DNA of 52,907 bases, taken from Pedobacter sp. Lineage in GTDB: Bacteria > Bacteroidota > Bacteroidia > Sphingobacteriales > Sphingobacteriaceae. The stretch is from contig JACMPF010000076.1 in the NCBI GenBank assembly GCA_014377665.1, positions 1-52,907 of the forward strand. The letters run 5' to 3'. The notes beneath the pieces were generated by a model. It was not told the origin of the DNA, did not search any database, and saw nothing but the letters and a program-made list of their open reading frames with translations. Of this stretch, positions 35,587 to 43,705 are shown one piece after another; the first letter of the stretch is position 1; the number at the start of each line of letters is the position of its first letter. A program made the translations under genes and the position numbers.

Positions 35587-36373
35587 ATTTATAAAGCGCA
35601 AAACGAATAACTTCCAACCGGAAATCGGGATCGTCTTAGGTACTGGCTTGGGAGGCTTGGTCAACGATATTCAAATCGAATATCAGATCATGTACTCGAA
35701 TATCCCAAACTTCCCTATCTCAACGCTGGAGTTTCATTCTGGAAAACTGATATTTGGAACGCTGGAGGGTAAAAAAGTTATCGCGATGCAGGGTAGACTA
35801 CATTATTATGAAGGGTACAGCATGCAACAGATCACCTTTCCGATCCGTACTATGAAAGTACTTGGAATTACTCATCTGTTTGTTTCGAATGCTGCGGGCT
35901 CTCTTAATCCAGATTTCAAAAAAGGTGAGCTAATGGTTATTAGTGACCATATTAACTTACAGCCTGAAAGCCCGCTCCGTGGTAGTAATGATGCTGATAT
36001 GGGGCCGCGATTTCCGGATATGAGTCAGCCCTATAAAAGAGATTTAATAACGGCGGCTTTAAAACTTGCTGCAGACCAGAACATTACCTGTCATCATGGT
36101 GTTTACATTGCCGTAACAGGTCCAAATCTTGAAACTAAAGCTGAGTACAATTACTTAAGAGTAATTGGGGGAGACGCGGTAGGCATGAGTACTGTTCCAG
36201 AAGTAATTGTTGCCAATCATATGTCAATCCCTGTTTTCGCAATTTCAGTACTTACAGATGAAGGTTTTCCAGAAGTATTGGAACCAGTGAGCCTGGAAGA
36301 GATTATTGAGACTGCTAAAGCTGCGGAGCCAAACATGACGAAGATATTGAGCCTTTTAATTTCAAAATTATAA
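35558..36373 (+). CDS. Purine nucleoside phosphorylase
   Basis: 271 residues, trimeric type. It cleaves purine nucleosides with phosphate for salvage. GIVLGTGLGGL near residue 23 (phosphate loop), FHSGKLIFG near 63, AMQGRLHYYEGY near 78, VSNAAGSLNP near 112 and VGMSTVPEVIVANH near 207 are family signatures. The specificity position is in LTDEGFPE, where mammalian enzymes have Asn; Asp there is what I recall for bacterial relatives. The start overlaps lpxK by 29 bases, but MFQALHETVEFIKRKT matches the family N-terminus, so the overlap looks real. It overlaps the next gene by one base. Confidence 0.93.
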   Translation: MFQALHETVEFIKRKTNNFQPEIGIVLGTGLGGLVNDIQIEYQIMYSNIPNFPISTLEFHSGKLIFGTLEGKKVIAMQGRLHYYEGYSMQQITFPIRTMKVLGITHLFVSNAAGSLNPDFKKGELMVISDHINLQPESPLRGSNDADMGPRFPDMSQPYKRDLITAALKLAADQNITCHHGVYIAVTGPNLETKAEYNYLRVIGGDAVGMSTVPEVIVANHMSIPVFAISVLTDEGFPEVLEPVSLEEIIETAKAAEPNMTKILSLLISKL

Positions 36374-38373
36374 TGTATATAAAGATATTCCTTCTTGTTT
36401 TCTTTTTAGCCCTATCAGTTACATCTAACTTATTTGCTCAGGATCTAAAAACCAAGGTAAATGACAATAAGGAGCTGGATTCGTTGAGAAAGATGGAAGA
36501 GGAAGGCAAGGATTCTGTGATTTTTACTTCAAAGTACATTCGTTACACTACTTTGAGACTTACCAAAGACAGTATCCAAACAATTCCCCTTGATACCACG
36601 CTTAATGGCTTTCAGAATTTTAGCGTGCTTGTTCAGCCAAGAAGACCTACGGTAGGACTGGGAAATTTAGGACTTTCTGCTCTGCCAATGCTGTTTGAAC
36701 CGCTTAAAACTATCGGTTTTGATGCTGGTTTCCATACGCTTGATTATTATGCGTTGACGAACGAAGACGTTAGGTATTATCAAGCCAGGGCACCTTTTAC
36801 CAGCCTTTACTACGTAAACTCTGGTGAGATTGAGCAGGTTTTCAAAGTGATACATTCACAGAATATAAATAAGAACCTCAATATAGGACTGAATTTTAAT
36901 AGAATTGGAGCAAACGGTAAGTATTCACATCAGCGAGGGGATCACCTTAATGGTGCTCTGTTCAGCTGGTTTCAATCTCCAAGTAAGAGGTATAACCTAT
37001 GGACGAATATTGTTTTTAATACACTCAAAGCTGAAGAAAACGGTTCTATAAGGAACGATACTATTTTCACAAAGCCAACATTTAGCATAGAAAGAGAAGC
37101 ACAAGCGACTAGGCTAACTACGGCTAAAAGAATTTACCGTCAGAGGGCATTTATACTAAAACAGACCTATTTTGTTGGTCGGATCGATAGTTTAGCTGAG
37201 GCAGCAGGAAGGAAGATTTTGCCTACCAATAAGATTGCATACACATTAAAATATGATGCCAATTCTTACACATTCAAAAAGGATGAAGCAGATGACAACT
37301 CCGCATTACCACCCGGCATAGCTGATAAAACCTATACAAACGATAGTACAAGGTATAATCACGTGCAAAATGAATTTATCTATAGCTTCTTTCTGAGGGC
37401 TAAATCTTCTGTGCTTATAAAAAACGAACTCAAGCTTGACGTTGGTATAAAGCACGATTACTACAAATACAATCAGTTTGTGCTGTTCAAGGACAATGCT
37501 AAATATTATGGCTATAATGCCTCTTTCCAAAATGTCACACTTCTTGGAAATGCCGGATACCGATTAAGTGATAAAATTGATTTAAATGTTGATTTGCAAC
37601 AAATATTCCAAGGCCGCAACACTGGAGATTTTTTATATGAAGCAAAAAGTAACGTGCTGTTGAGTAAATCTGTAGGCAGAATCATTCTTGGAGCCTACTT
37701 TCAAAATAAATCACCAGAAGAAATCTATACCAGATATGTAGGTAACCATTACAATTGGGACAATAACTTTGACCGGACAAAGACAATTAATTTCTCCTTT
37801 AATTATCTTAATGAAGAACTGGGTTTTGATGCCGGAGCTCAGTATTATTTAGTTACTAATTATTTGTATTTTTCACAACCGAATGCGAATTCACTGATAA
37901 TCGCGCCTTCACAATCCGCATCTCCGATAAACTTGTTAAAGATCTCGGCTGGAAAGAAGTTTAAGTTCGGAAAGTTTAACCTTGATGCTTATGTGGTTTA
38001 TCAAAAAACAGACAATCCTGGCATCTTAGGAACTCCAGAGCTTTACTCTTTCAATACTTTTTATCTCGATCAAACTTTTTTCAAGGTACTAAAGACGAAT
38101 ATTGGATTTGATGTGCGTTACAATACTCCGTATTCAAATTATTCTTACTCAGCTGCTGCCGGACAGTTTTATGTTGGTTCAAGCAGGAAGTTTAATACAA
38201 CACCAATTATTGATGTTTGGGTAAAAGCGAGCTTGCGTAGAGCCAATCTCTTTCTGAAATTCGATTATGTCAATCAAGGCCTTGATCTTTTAGGATACAA
38301 TACCATTAACAATTATCCAATGCAGGACAGGGCATTATTCAAATTCGGAGTAAACTGGAATTTCTACGATTAG
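36373..38373 (+). CDS. Putative porin, Porin_10-like
   Basis: 666 residues with a signal peptide (about 1-22, ending LFAQ), then a region with TTLNGFQNFSVLVQPRRPTVGLGNLG and repeated amphipathic beta strands with aromatic ends through to the C-terminal FGVNWNFYD. This matches the large putative porins of Bacteroidota (Porin_10). The start overlaps the phosphorylase stop by one base (TAATG), so lpxK, the phosphorylase and this porin probably form one operon. Substrate unknown. The stop codon overlaps the stop of the convergent gene within the tetranucleotide TTAG. Confidence 0.85.
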   Translation: MYIKIFLLVFFLALSVTSNLFAQDLKTKVNDNKELDSLRKMEEEGKDSVIFTSKYIRYTTLRLTKDSIQTIPLDTTLNGFQNFSVLVQPRRPTVGLGNLGLSALPMLFEPLKTIGFDAGFHTLDYYALTNEDVRYYQARAPFTSLYYVNSGEIEQVFKVIHSQNINKNLNIGLNFNRIGANGKYSHQRGDHLNGALFSWFQSPSKRYNLWTNIVFNTLKAEENGSIRNDTIFTKPTFSIEREAQATRLTTAKRIYRQRAFILKQTYFVGRIDSLAEAAGRKILPTNKIAYTLKYDANSYTFKKDEADDNSALPPGIADKTYTNDSTRYNHVQNEFIYSFFLRAKSSVLIKNELKLDVGIKHDYYKYNQFVLFKDNAKYYGYNASFQNVTLLGNAGYRLSDKIDLNVDLQQIFQGRNTGDFLYEAKSNVLLSKSVGRIILGAYFQNKSPEEIYTRYVGNHYNWDNNFDRTKTINFSFNYLNEELGFDAGAQYYLVTNYLYFSQPNANSLIIAPSQSASPINLLKISAGKKFKFGKFNLDAYVVYQKTDNPGILGTPELYSFNTFYLDQTFFKVLKTNIGFDVRYNTPYSNYSYSAAAGQFYVGSSRKFNTTPIIDVWVKASLRRANLFLKFDYVNQGLDLLGYNTINNYPMQDRALFKFGVNWNFYD

Positions 38374-39632
38374 GTTTTCTGATGTTTTTTCTTAGCTGCA
38401 GGAAACAATACGTTGTTTAGAATCAACCGGTAACCAGGTGAGTTTGGGTGCAGGTTTAAATCTGTCGGGGGATCACCAACCTGGTGCTGGTAATCCTCTG
38501 GATCATGCCCGCCATAGAAGGTGAATCTTCCTTTTCCTATCTCTCCGTTTAAATACCTTACCTCTTCAGCACCTTTGTTCTCTCCAAGTACGGTGATGTT
38601 TGGCTTAACTAATCGTTTCTTAAAAGCCGTCGTTTGTCCCATAAATCCTTTTATAACCTTATCGTGGTTTTGAGTAAGCATTGAGGGAACAAGGTCCCAT
38701 TTTGCTGAGAAGTCGAACAGCGTAAAGAAATCATTTGATTCGTTTAGAATTCTATTTTGAGTGACATCAATATCTGAGAACTCATAGTTAGAAGGATTGA
38801 TGTCCAGCCTAAAGTCTTTAAATGCAAAGGTTTTACTATAATCTATCTTGCTTTGTGCTTTTGGATCTGCTGCGTCACCATCAAACATACTTTCACAAAT
38901 ATCAACACCATCGGCGCTGAGAGCGATGTCAAAACTATCAGTGCCAGAGCACATTGCAAATAAGAATCCGCCACCTGAGCAAAACTCTTTTATTCTTTTA
39001 GCAACTGCGAGCTTCACTTGAGAAACTTTGCTAAACCCGTTTCGCTTCGCTGTAGCTTCCTGATTTTTTACGTCTTCCCTGTACCAGGTAGCATTTTTAA
39101 AACTTGCCCAAAACTTACCATACTGTCCTGTAAAGTCTTCGTGGTGTAAGTGCAGCCAGTCGTAATCAGCCAGTTTATTTTTTAAAACATCGTCGTCATA
39201 GATTACGTCGTAAGGAATCTCTGCATAAGTAAGCACCATTGTTACCGCATCATCCCATGGAAGCTTGCTTTTCGGCGAATAAACGGCCATTTTAGGCGCT
39301 TTTTCTAACTTTACTATTTCCATGTTTACTTGTGGGTCGCTAATTTCGTTCAACATGGCGGATACCTTTCCATCGGCGAGTACCTGATAAGATACGCCAC
39401 GGGTTTTGCACTCATCTTCAATCGTTCTATTGTAGTCTATTAAGAAACTACCACCCCGATAGTTTAAAAGCCAACTCACATCTGCCTGCTGTTTTATGCC
39501 CCAATAGGCGATTCCGTAGGCTTTCAAATGATTCTTTTGGTCCTCATCCATATAAATAAGAATTGAGGATGCCCGGACGGCTATACTGAGTATGATGAAG
39601 AATATTGTGAGACTTAGTTTTTTATGTTTCAT
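38370..39632 (-). CDS. Secreted amidotransferase-like protein (often named asparagine synthetase B)
   Basis: 420 residues from the chosen ATG. The signal peptide MKHKKLSLTIFFIILSIAVRA is followed by SSILIYMDEDQKNHLKAYGIAYW, which I associate with Bacteroidota proteins labelled asparagine synthetase B. No N-terminal Cys nucleophile or ATP-pyrophosphatase motif of true AsnB is present. A glutamine-amidotransferase-like segment occurs instead: CSGGGFLFAMCSGTDSFDIAL, in which the Cys of AMCSG could be a nucleophile elbow, with a later YGGHDPED. Function unknown and probably periplasmic. The open frame extends 11 codons upstream to a TTG; the ATG gives a cleaner signal peptide. Confidence 0.75.
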   Translation of the reverse strand: MKHKKLSLTIFFIILSIAVRASSILIYMDEDQKNHLKAYGIAYWGIKQQADVSWLLNYRGGSFLIDYNRTIEDECKTRGVSYQVLADGKVSAMLNEISDPQVNMEIVKLEKAPKMAVYSPKSKLPWDDAVTMVLTYAEIPYDVIYDDDVLKNKLADYDWLHLHHEDFTGQYGKFWASFKNATWYREDVKNQEATAKRNGFSKVSQVKLAVAKRIKEFCSGGGFLFAMCSGTDSFDIALSADGVDICESMFDGDAADPKAQSKIDYSKTFAFKDFRLDINPSNYEFSDIDVTQNRILNESNDFFTLFDFSAKWDLVPSMLTQNHDKVIKGFMGQTTAFKKRLVKPNITVLGENKGAEEVRYLNGEIGKGRFTFYGGHDPEDYQHQVGDPPTDLNLHPNSPGYRLILNNVLFPAAKKKHQKT

Positions 39633-39683
39633 AGGTATGTTCCTGTGAATATAACTTTTTTTCAAAATAAAAAGTATTTTATC

Positions 39684-39691
39684 TAAGTTTG
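39684..39691 (+). promoter_or_regulatory. Candidate -7 element of the cyclophilin gene
   Basis: TAAGTTTG, an exact TAnnTTTG match, ends 19 bases before the start codon. The -33 region is T-rich but has no TTG at the expected distance. Confidence 0.5.
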
Positions 39692-39710
39692 CCCTTCACA
39701 AAAAATAATC

Positions 39711-40172
39711 ATGGGTAAAGCAATAATTAAAACAGAGAAAGGTGAAATGACTGTTCAGTTCTACGAACAAGATGCACCTATAGCGGTTGCTAACTTTAAA
39801 AAATTAGCAGGAGAAGGATTTTATGATGGCGTAAGCTTTCACCGAGTAATTCCAAATTTCATGATTCAGGGCGGTTGTCCAAACTCAAAAGATCCTAGCA
39901 AGGCGCACCTTGCAGGTACTGGCGGTCCGGGTTATAAAATTGACTGTGAATTAACTGGAGAAAACCAATATCACGATCGTGGTGTCCTTTCTATGGCACA
40001 TTCGGGAAGAAATACAGGTGGTTCGCAGTTCTTTATCTGCCACAGCAGAGACAATACTGCTCATTTAGATAGAAATCATACCTGCTTCGGGAAGGTAATT
40101 GAGAATATTGATCTTGTTGACGACATCAAACAAGGCGATAAGATTTTAAGCATTGAAGTTTTAGAAGATTAA
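39711..40172 (+). CDS. Peptidyl-prolyl cis-trans isomerase, cyclophilin type
   Basis: 153 residues, a single cyclophilin domain without a signal peptide, so cytoplasmic. The catalytic Arg is in FHRVIPNFMIQGG near 43-55, followed by SMAHSGRNTGGSQFFI near 103 and LDRNHTCFGKV near 128. It catalyses prolyl bond isomerisation during folding. A TAnnTTTG element lies upstream. The next gene, a DUF5606 protein, starts 27 bases later and is probably co-transcribed. Confidence 0.95.
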   Translation: MGKAIIKTEKGEMTVQFYEQDAPIAVANFKKLAGEGFYDGVSFHRVIPNFMIQGGCPNSKDPSKAHLAGTGGPGYKIDCELTGENQYHDRGVLSMAHSGRNTGGSQFFICHSRDNTAHLDRNHTCFGKVIENIDLVDDIKQGDKILSIEVLED

Positions 40173-40199
40173 TTCTGAACTTTTCAAAAAACAAATGAT

Positions 40200-40739
40200 A
40201 TGAATTTAAGAGGAATAGTTGCAGTATCTGGTAGACCAGGTTTGTATAAATTAGTTGGACAAAATAAAGGCGGTTATGTTCTTGAAAGCCTTGATGCTCA
40301 AAAAGTTAAAATAGTTGCAAATATTACTACAACTAAACTGGCATCATTGGAAGACATCACGATTTATGGTGAAGATGACGATTTAAAACTGGTTAATGTT
40401 TTGGTCAACATAGTTGGAGCAAAAGGTACCGTGCCTGATGCTAAATCTGATGCGAAAGCTTTGAAGTCTTTCTTCGAAGAGGTTGCTCCTAATCATGACC
40501 AGGAAAAGGTTTACTCATCAGATATGAAGAAAATCATCACCTGGTACCATTTGTTAAAAGATCTTCCACTTTTCACTGAAACGCCTGCAGCGGAAGCTGG
40601 CGAAACCGATGGCATTAAAACTGAAGAGAAAGCAGAGAAAAAACCTAAAGCTACTCCTAAACCATCCAATGCTAAAGCTCCGGCTAAGACTTCTCAACCA
40701 GCTAAAAAGGCTAGTATGACTAGTAAAAAGGGAGTATAA
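40200..40739 (+). CDS. DUF5606 domain protein
   Basis: 179 residues. The N-terminal 130 residues, starting MNLRGIVAVSGRPGLYKLVGQNKGGYVLESLD, are the conserved Bacteroidota DUF5606 domain, with a small SH3/KOW-like beta start and a helical second part (KSDAKALKSFFEEVAPNHDQEKVY). The last 50 residues are a low-complexity Ala/Lys/Pro tail. Biochemical role unknown. It follows the cyclophilin gene and is ended by an intrinsic terminator. Confidence 0.88.
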   Translation: MNLRGIVAVSGRPGLYKLVGQNKGGYVLESLDAQKVKIVANITTTKLASLEDITIYGEDDDLKLVNVLVNIVGAKGTVPDAKSDAKALKSFFEEVAPNHDQEKVYSSDMKKIITWYHLLKDLPLFTETPAAEAGETDGIKTEEKAEKKPKATPKPSNAKAPAKTSQPAKKASMTSKKGV

Positions 40740-40766
40740 GCAATTAAATTTTTTGAAAATATCTTG

Positions 40767-40793
40767 AAGGCGTCCTAAAAGGCGCCTTTTTCT
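40767..40793 (+). terminator. Intrinsic terminator after the DUF5606 gene
   Basis: AAGGCG and CCT pair with AGG and CGCCTT with one bulged T, followed by TTTTTC-type U-tract. It lies 27 bases after the stop. Confidence 0.8.
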
Positions 40794-40796
40794 ATA

Positions 40797-40907
40797 CTAC
40801 TCGTTGTAGTTTACAAAGGCATTTAACGGCTTTATCTCCTTGTTGCTACCGCCTATCTCAATCCGGGGTGGAACCAACGCGGTACCAACCTACAAAAAGA
40901 AGCACAA
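40797..40907 (-). other. GC-rich island with short decayed-looking reading frame
   Basis: About 110 bases with clearly higher GC than the AT-rich flanks. On the minus strand a 30-codon open stretch ends at a TAG (40797-40799), reading VPPRIEIGGSNKEIKP in its middle. In the same frame, beyond one TAG (40890-40892), it continues back to an ATG near 40908. It could be the 3' remnant of a lost gene, a short interspersed repeat or part of an RNA. It does not fold as a tRNA. This entry and the next two describe the 530-base gap 40740-41269. Confidence 0.3.
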
Positions 40908-40950
40908 CATTTTCGACGTCTGAAGATTAAGTAAATAAAATAAATGATTC

Positions 40951-40967
40951 AGTGTACAATATACACT
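40951..40967. repeat. Inverted repeat AGTGTA-N5-TACACT
   Basis: Perfect 6-bp arms with a 5-base spacer in otherwise AT-rich intergenic DNA. It could be an operator or the base of an RNA hairpin. No adjacent promoter was found with confidence. Confidence 0.3.
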
Positions 40968-40989
40968 ATGGTATGACGTTTGCTATGTA

Positions 40990-41157
40990 TAACAAAGATG
41001 CAAAATAGGTATTTGTGATTAAATTATAAGAGTTTGTGCTTTCCCTAAGGTGATTTGTGTGTGTTTTTACCGACAAAGGAAATAAAGAGAAAACCGGTTC
41101 ATACGGGTTTATATTTGGTTAGAAAGGGGATGTTTCGTGGATGCGACATCCCTTTTT
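40990..41157 (+). ncRNA. Candidate small RNA ending in an intrinsic terminator
   Basis: A gene-free segment ends with GGGATGT (41127-41133) pairing with ACATCCC (41146-41152), then five T residues: a clear terminator with no upstream ORF on the same strand within 380 bases. Upstream, an imperfect hairpin with arms AAACC and GGTTT surrounds 41093-41112, and CTTTC near 41040 can pair with GAAAG just before the terminator. The 5' end is not known; TAnnTTTG was not found exactly. It may be a small RNA or an attenuator for the CDGSH gene. Confidence 0.35.
41126..41157 (+). terminator. Orphan intrinsic terminator
   Basis: Seven-bp stem (GGGATGT with ACATCCC) with a possible inner TCG/CGA extension, followed by TTTTT. 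It lies 113 bases upstream of the CDGSH gene and over 380 bases downstream of the previous gene, which already has its own terminator. Confidence 0.75.
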
Positions 41158-41244
41158 ATTGTTTAAACTGGTGGTAATTAAGATTATGCTGCACAGAATG
41201 TATCTAAATAAACAACTCACTACTCAGTTCTTAAGCCATTGCTG

Positions 41245-41252
41245 TAAGTTTG
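41245..41252 (+). promoter_or_regulatory. Candidate -7 element of the CDGSH gene
   Basis: TAAGTTTG, an exact TAnnTTTG match, ends 17 bases before the chosen ATG and lies downstream of the orphan terminator. No -33 TTG is obvious. It also supports the internal start over the longer open frame. Confidence 0.5.
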
Positions 41253-41269
41253 TATTAAATCATAAATAC

Positions 41270-41494
41270 ATGTCAAAGACAAAACTTACAATAAACAATA
41301 ACGGATCGGTTAAAATTGAAGGCGATTTTGAAATAGTGGACAGAAGTGGAAATGAATATGGATTACAAGGAAGAACTGTTCTCTCAATTTGTCGTTGTGG
41401 TCTTTCAAAAAACAAACCTTTCTGTGATGGCGCACATAATGGCCATTTTGAGCATGAAGCAATAGCTTTTGATCTACCTCCGAAAAAAGTTTAG
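41270..41494 (+). CDS. CDGSH iron-sulfur domain protein
   Basis: 74 residues from the chosen ATG (MSKTKLTINNNGSVKIEG). The motif CRCGLSKNKPFCDGAH matches C-x-C-x2-S-x3-P-x-C-D-G-A-H exactly, giving the three-Cys, one-His ligand set of a 2Fe-2S mitoNEET-type cluster. Such proteins are redox-active and may store or transfer clusters. The frame is open to 41141 but the extra 43 codons cover the orphan terminator tail and read like non-coding sequence, while the internal ATG has a promoter element. The next gene starts 21 bases after the stop. Confidence 0.93.
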   Translation: MSKTKLTINNNGSVKIEGDFEIVDRSGNEYGLQGRTVLSICRCGLSKNKPFCDGAHNGHFEHEAIAFDLPPKKV

Positions 41495-41508
41495 GAAAAA
41501 TTCCTAAA
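41490..41508. repeat. Inverted repeat at the CDGSH / hydrolase junction
   Basis: TTTAGGAA, AAA, TTCCTAAA: perfect 8-bp arms with a 3-base loop, covering the CDGSH stop codon and ending 7 bases before the next ATG. It could be an mRNA hairpin near the ribosome-binding region or an operator. Confidence 0.4.
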
Positions 41509-41515
41509 TTGGACC

Positions 41516-43687
41516 ATGAGAAAATTATTCGCATGCTTTGCATTAAGTGTTTTGGTTCAATTAGTTTCTGCTCAGAATAATCCGGAAAAAACAGCTTTTC
41601 AGACAGGAAGTCCATGGAGACCAGAAATTGATGTCAGATCGGATATAGCGATTATCTACGGGGCAAATGACCGTAAAAATATGACATTCCAAGAAAGAGT
41701 AAAATCTTGGCGAGACCGCGGTTATCAAACAGATTTTATGACCGGAATCGCTTGGGGTGATTACGGAGATTATTTTCTCGGAAAGTGGGATGGGCAAAAT
41801 CATATGGGTATTGGCCAAGTTCAGATGAATGGGGATACCATCTGGCATAATAAAGGAGTGGTTCCTTACATTGTGCCTGTAAAATCGTTCATAGAATATA
41901 TGAAAACGGCAGTAGTAAAAAAGGTGATTGATGCGGGAATCACAAATGTATTTTTAGAAGAGCCAGAATTCTGGGCAAGAGCTGGATATGAGCAACCTTT
42001 TAAGGAAGAATGGCAACGCTATTATGGATTTCCCTGGAGAGCTCAACATTTATCAGCAGAGAACACCTACCTCTCAAATAAGCTTAAATATCAACTCTAC
42101 TTTGATGCGATCAAAGAAGTTTCTGGCTATGCAAAGACGTATGGTAAGAGTAAAGGCCTAAACATCCGAGTATATATTGCGACTCATTCCCTTGTTAACT
42201 ATGCTTCCTGGAAAATTGTTAGTCCTGAGGCAAGCCTCGCGTCACTTCCCGGCATAGATGGGTACATTGCACAAGTTTGGACGGGTACCGCAAGGGAACC
42301 TGTTTTTTACAACGGTTTATCAAAGGAACGCGTATTCGAAAATGCATTTCTGGAATATGGTTCCATGGTGTCGATGACAGCTCCAACGAAAAGAAAATTG
42401 TTCTTTCTAACAGACCCCATTGAAGATCGCGAGCATGACTGGGCCGATTATAAGCGTAATTATGAAGCTACTTTCGTAGCAAAACTCATGTACCCTATGG
42501 TAGCAGATTATGAAGTTATGCCATGGCCCGAAAGAATATATACCCGTCCATATAAGGTGGCTAATAGCACTGAGCAAGTATTGATTCCTCAATACTATTC
42601 TACTCAAATGCAGGTGATGGTTAATTCACTAAACAGCATTCAAGTATCCGACAATAAAGTTTCCGGCGTAAATAGCATCGGCGTTCTGATGGGCAACTCG
42701 TTGATGTTTCAGAGCTATCCATCTCATGACGGTTATGAAGACCCCTACTTTTCCAATTTCTACGGGCAAACAATTCCACTCTTGAAGCACGGTATTCCAG
42801 TGCAGACTGTTCATATGGAAAATCTTTCCTATGTGGCATCTCTAAAGGATATTAAAGTATTGCTGGTAAGCTATTCAAATATGAAACCGAATTCAGCAGA
42901 GGTGCATACGTACATCTCAAATTGGGTTCGGAATGGAGGAGTGCTTATTTATTGCGGAAGAGACAATGACCCTTATCAAACTGTCTTGGAGTGGTGGAAT
43001 TCCTCAGGAAATGCATTTAAATCTCCTGCAGAACACCTCTTTTACACTTTGGGGATCAAGCCTTCACTCAGTAATAATCAAGATTTTGTAGTTGGGAAGG
43101 GAGCTGTGCATGTGCTTAGAAAGAATCCTAAGGAGTTTGTAATGGAAATCTCAGGTGCCGACGTATTGCTCTCTACTATTAAGCTTGCCTATGAAAGAGA
43201 TGCCAAAGCTGGATTATTAAATTTTAAAAATAACCTAGTTGTACATCGTGGTCCTTATGACATCGTTGCGGTAATGGATGAAAGTGTAAATGCCGAGCCG
43301 GTCGTTGTAAAAGATCTTGTAATCGATTTGTTTGATCCTCAGCTTCCGATATTAAATGGCAAGACTGTAGTGTCGGGAGCGCAAGCTTACCTATATAACT
43401 TATCAAGAGTTAATAACAGAGCCAAACCGCAAGTGCTTGCAACTGCTGCGAGAGTTTATAATGAGGAAACCACAAGCAACAGTTATAGTTTTATAGCCAA
43501 AAGTCCGATTAATACCCTCAATAGCATGAGGGTACTTTTGCCAAAAGCATTCAAAAAAGTGCTCGCTACTAATGCCGAATCCGGCGAGATTAAAGAACTT
43601 AAAGCAATGTGGGACGAGCGTTCTAAAACAGTATATCTTGGCTTTCCGAATAACCCGGAAGGTGTGAAAATCGTCATTTTCTGGTAA
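41516..43687 (+). CDS. Secreted putative glycoside hydrolase-like protein
   Basis: 723 residues with a signal peptide (about 1-19, cleavage near VSAQ). The N-terminal 370 residues look like a TIM-barrel hydrolase: GITNVFLEEPEFWARAGYEQPF places candidate catalytic acids at E148, E149 or E151 at the end of a strand, with DGYIAQVWTGTAR and LFFLTDPIEDREHDW following. Residues about 385-500 resemble a Rossmann or amidotransferase-like domain (SIGVLMGNSLMFQ, IKVLLVSYSNMKP, NWVRNGGVLIYCGRD), as in the trimerisation domain of GH42 enzymes. The C-terminal part is beta-rich. No exact family recognised; substrate unknown. Upstream is the CDGSH gene; downstream, after 18 bases, a secreted C1 peptidase. 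Confidence 0.7.
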   Translation: MRKLFACFALSVLVQLVSAQNNPEKTAFQTGSPWRPEIDVRSDIAIIYGANDRKNMTFQERVKSWRDRGYQTDFMTGIAWGDYGDYFLGKWDGQNHMGIGQVQMNGDTIWHNKGVVPYIVPVKSFIEYMKTAVVKKVIDAGITNVFLEEPEFWARAGYEQPFKEEWQRYYGFPWRAQHLSAENTYLSNKLKYQLYFDAIKEVSGYAKTYGKSKGLNIRVYIATHSLVNYASWKIVSPEASLASLPGIDGYIAQVWTGTAREPVFYNGLSKERVFENAFLEYGSMVSMTAPTKRKLFFLTDPIEDREHDWADYKRNYEATFVAKLMYPMVADYEVMPWPERIYTRPYKVANSTEQVLIPQYYSTQMQVMVNSLNSIQVSDNKVSGVNSIGVLMGNSLMFQSYPSHDGYEDPYFSNFYGQTIPLLKHGIPVQTVHMENLSYVASLKDIKVLLVSYSNMKPNSAEVHTYISNWVRNGGVLIYCGRDNDPYQTVLEWWNSSGNAFKSPAEHLFYTLGIKPSLSNNQDFVVGKGAVHVLRKNPKEFVMEISGADVLLSTIKLAYERDAKAGLLNFKNNLVVHRGPYDIVAVMDESVNAEPVVVKDLVIDLFDPQLPILNGKTVVSGAQAYLYNLSRVNNRAKPQVLATAARVYNEETTSNSYSFIAKSPINTLNSMRVLLPKAFKKVLATNAESGEIKELKAMWDERSKTVYLGFPNNPEGVKIVIFW

Positions 43688-43705
43688 CAACTAATATATC
43701 CACAG

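Noticed and set aside
40800-40890. Possible tRNA, because GGTTCCACC resembles a T-arm
   Set aside because: No acceptor stem partner at the right distance, and the T-loop and anticodon arm do not form.
40951-41157. 6S RNA (ssrS)
   Set aside because: No long end-to-end hairpin with a central bubble could be traced by eye; kept only as an unnamed candidate RNA.
41141-41269. N-terminal 43-codon extension of the CDGSH protein
   Set aside because: Begins in the terminator tail, reads unlike protein and is replaced by an ATG with a -7 element that gives the family length.
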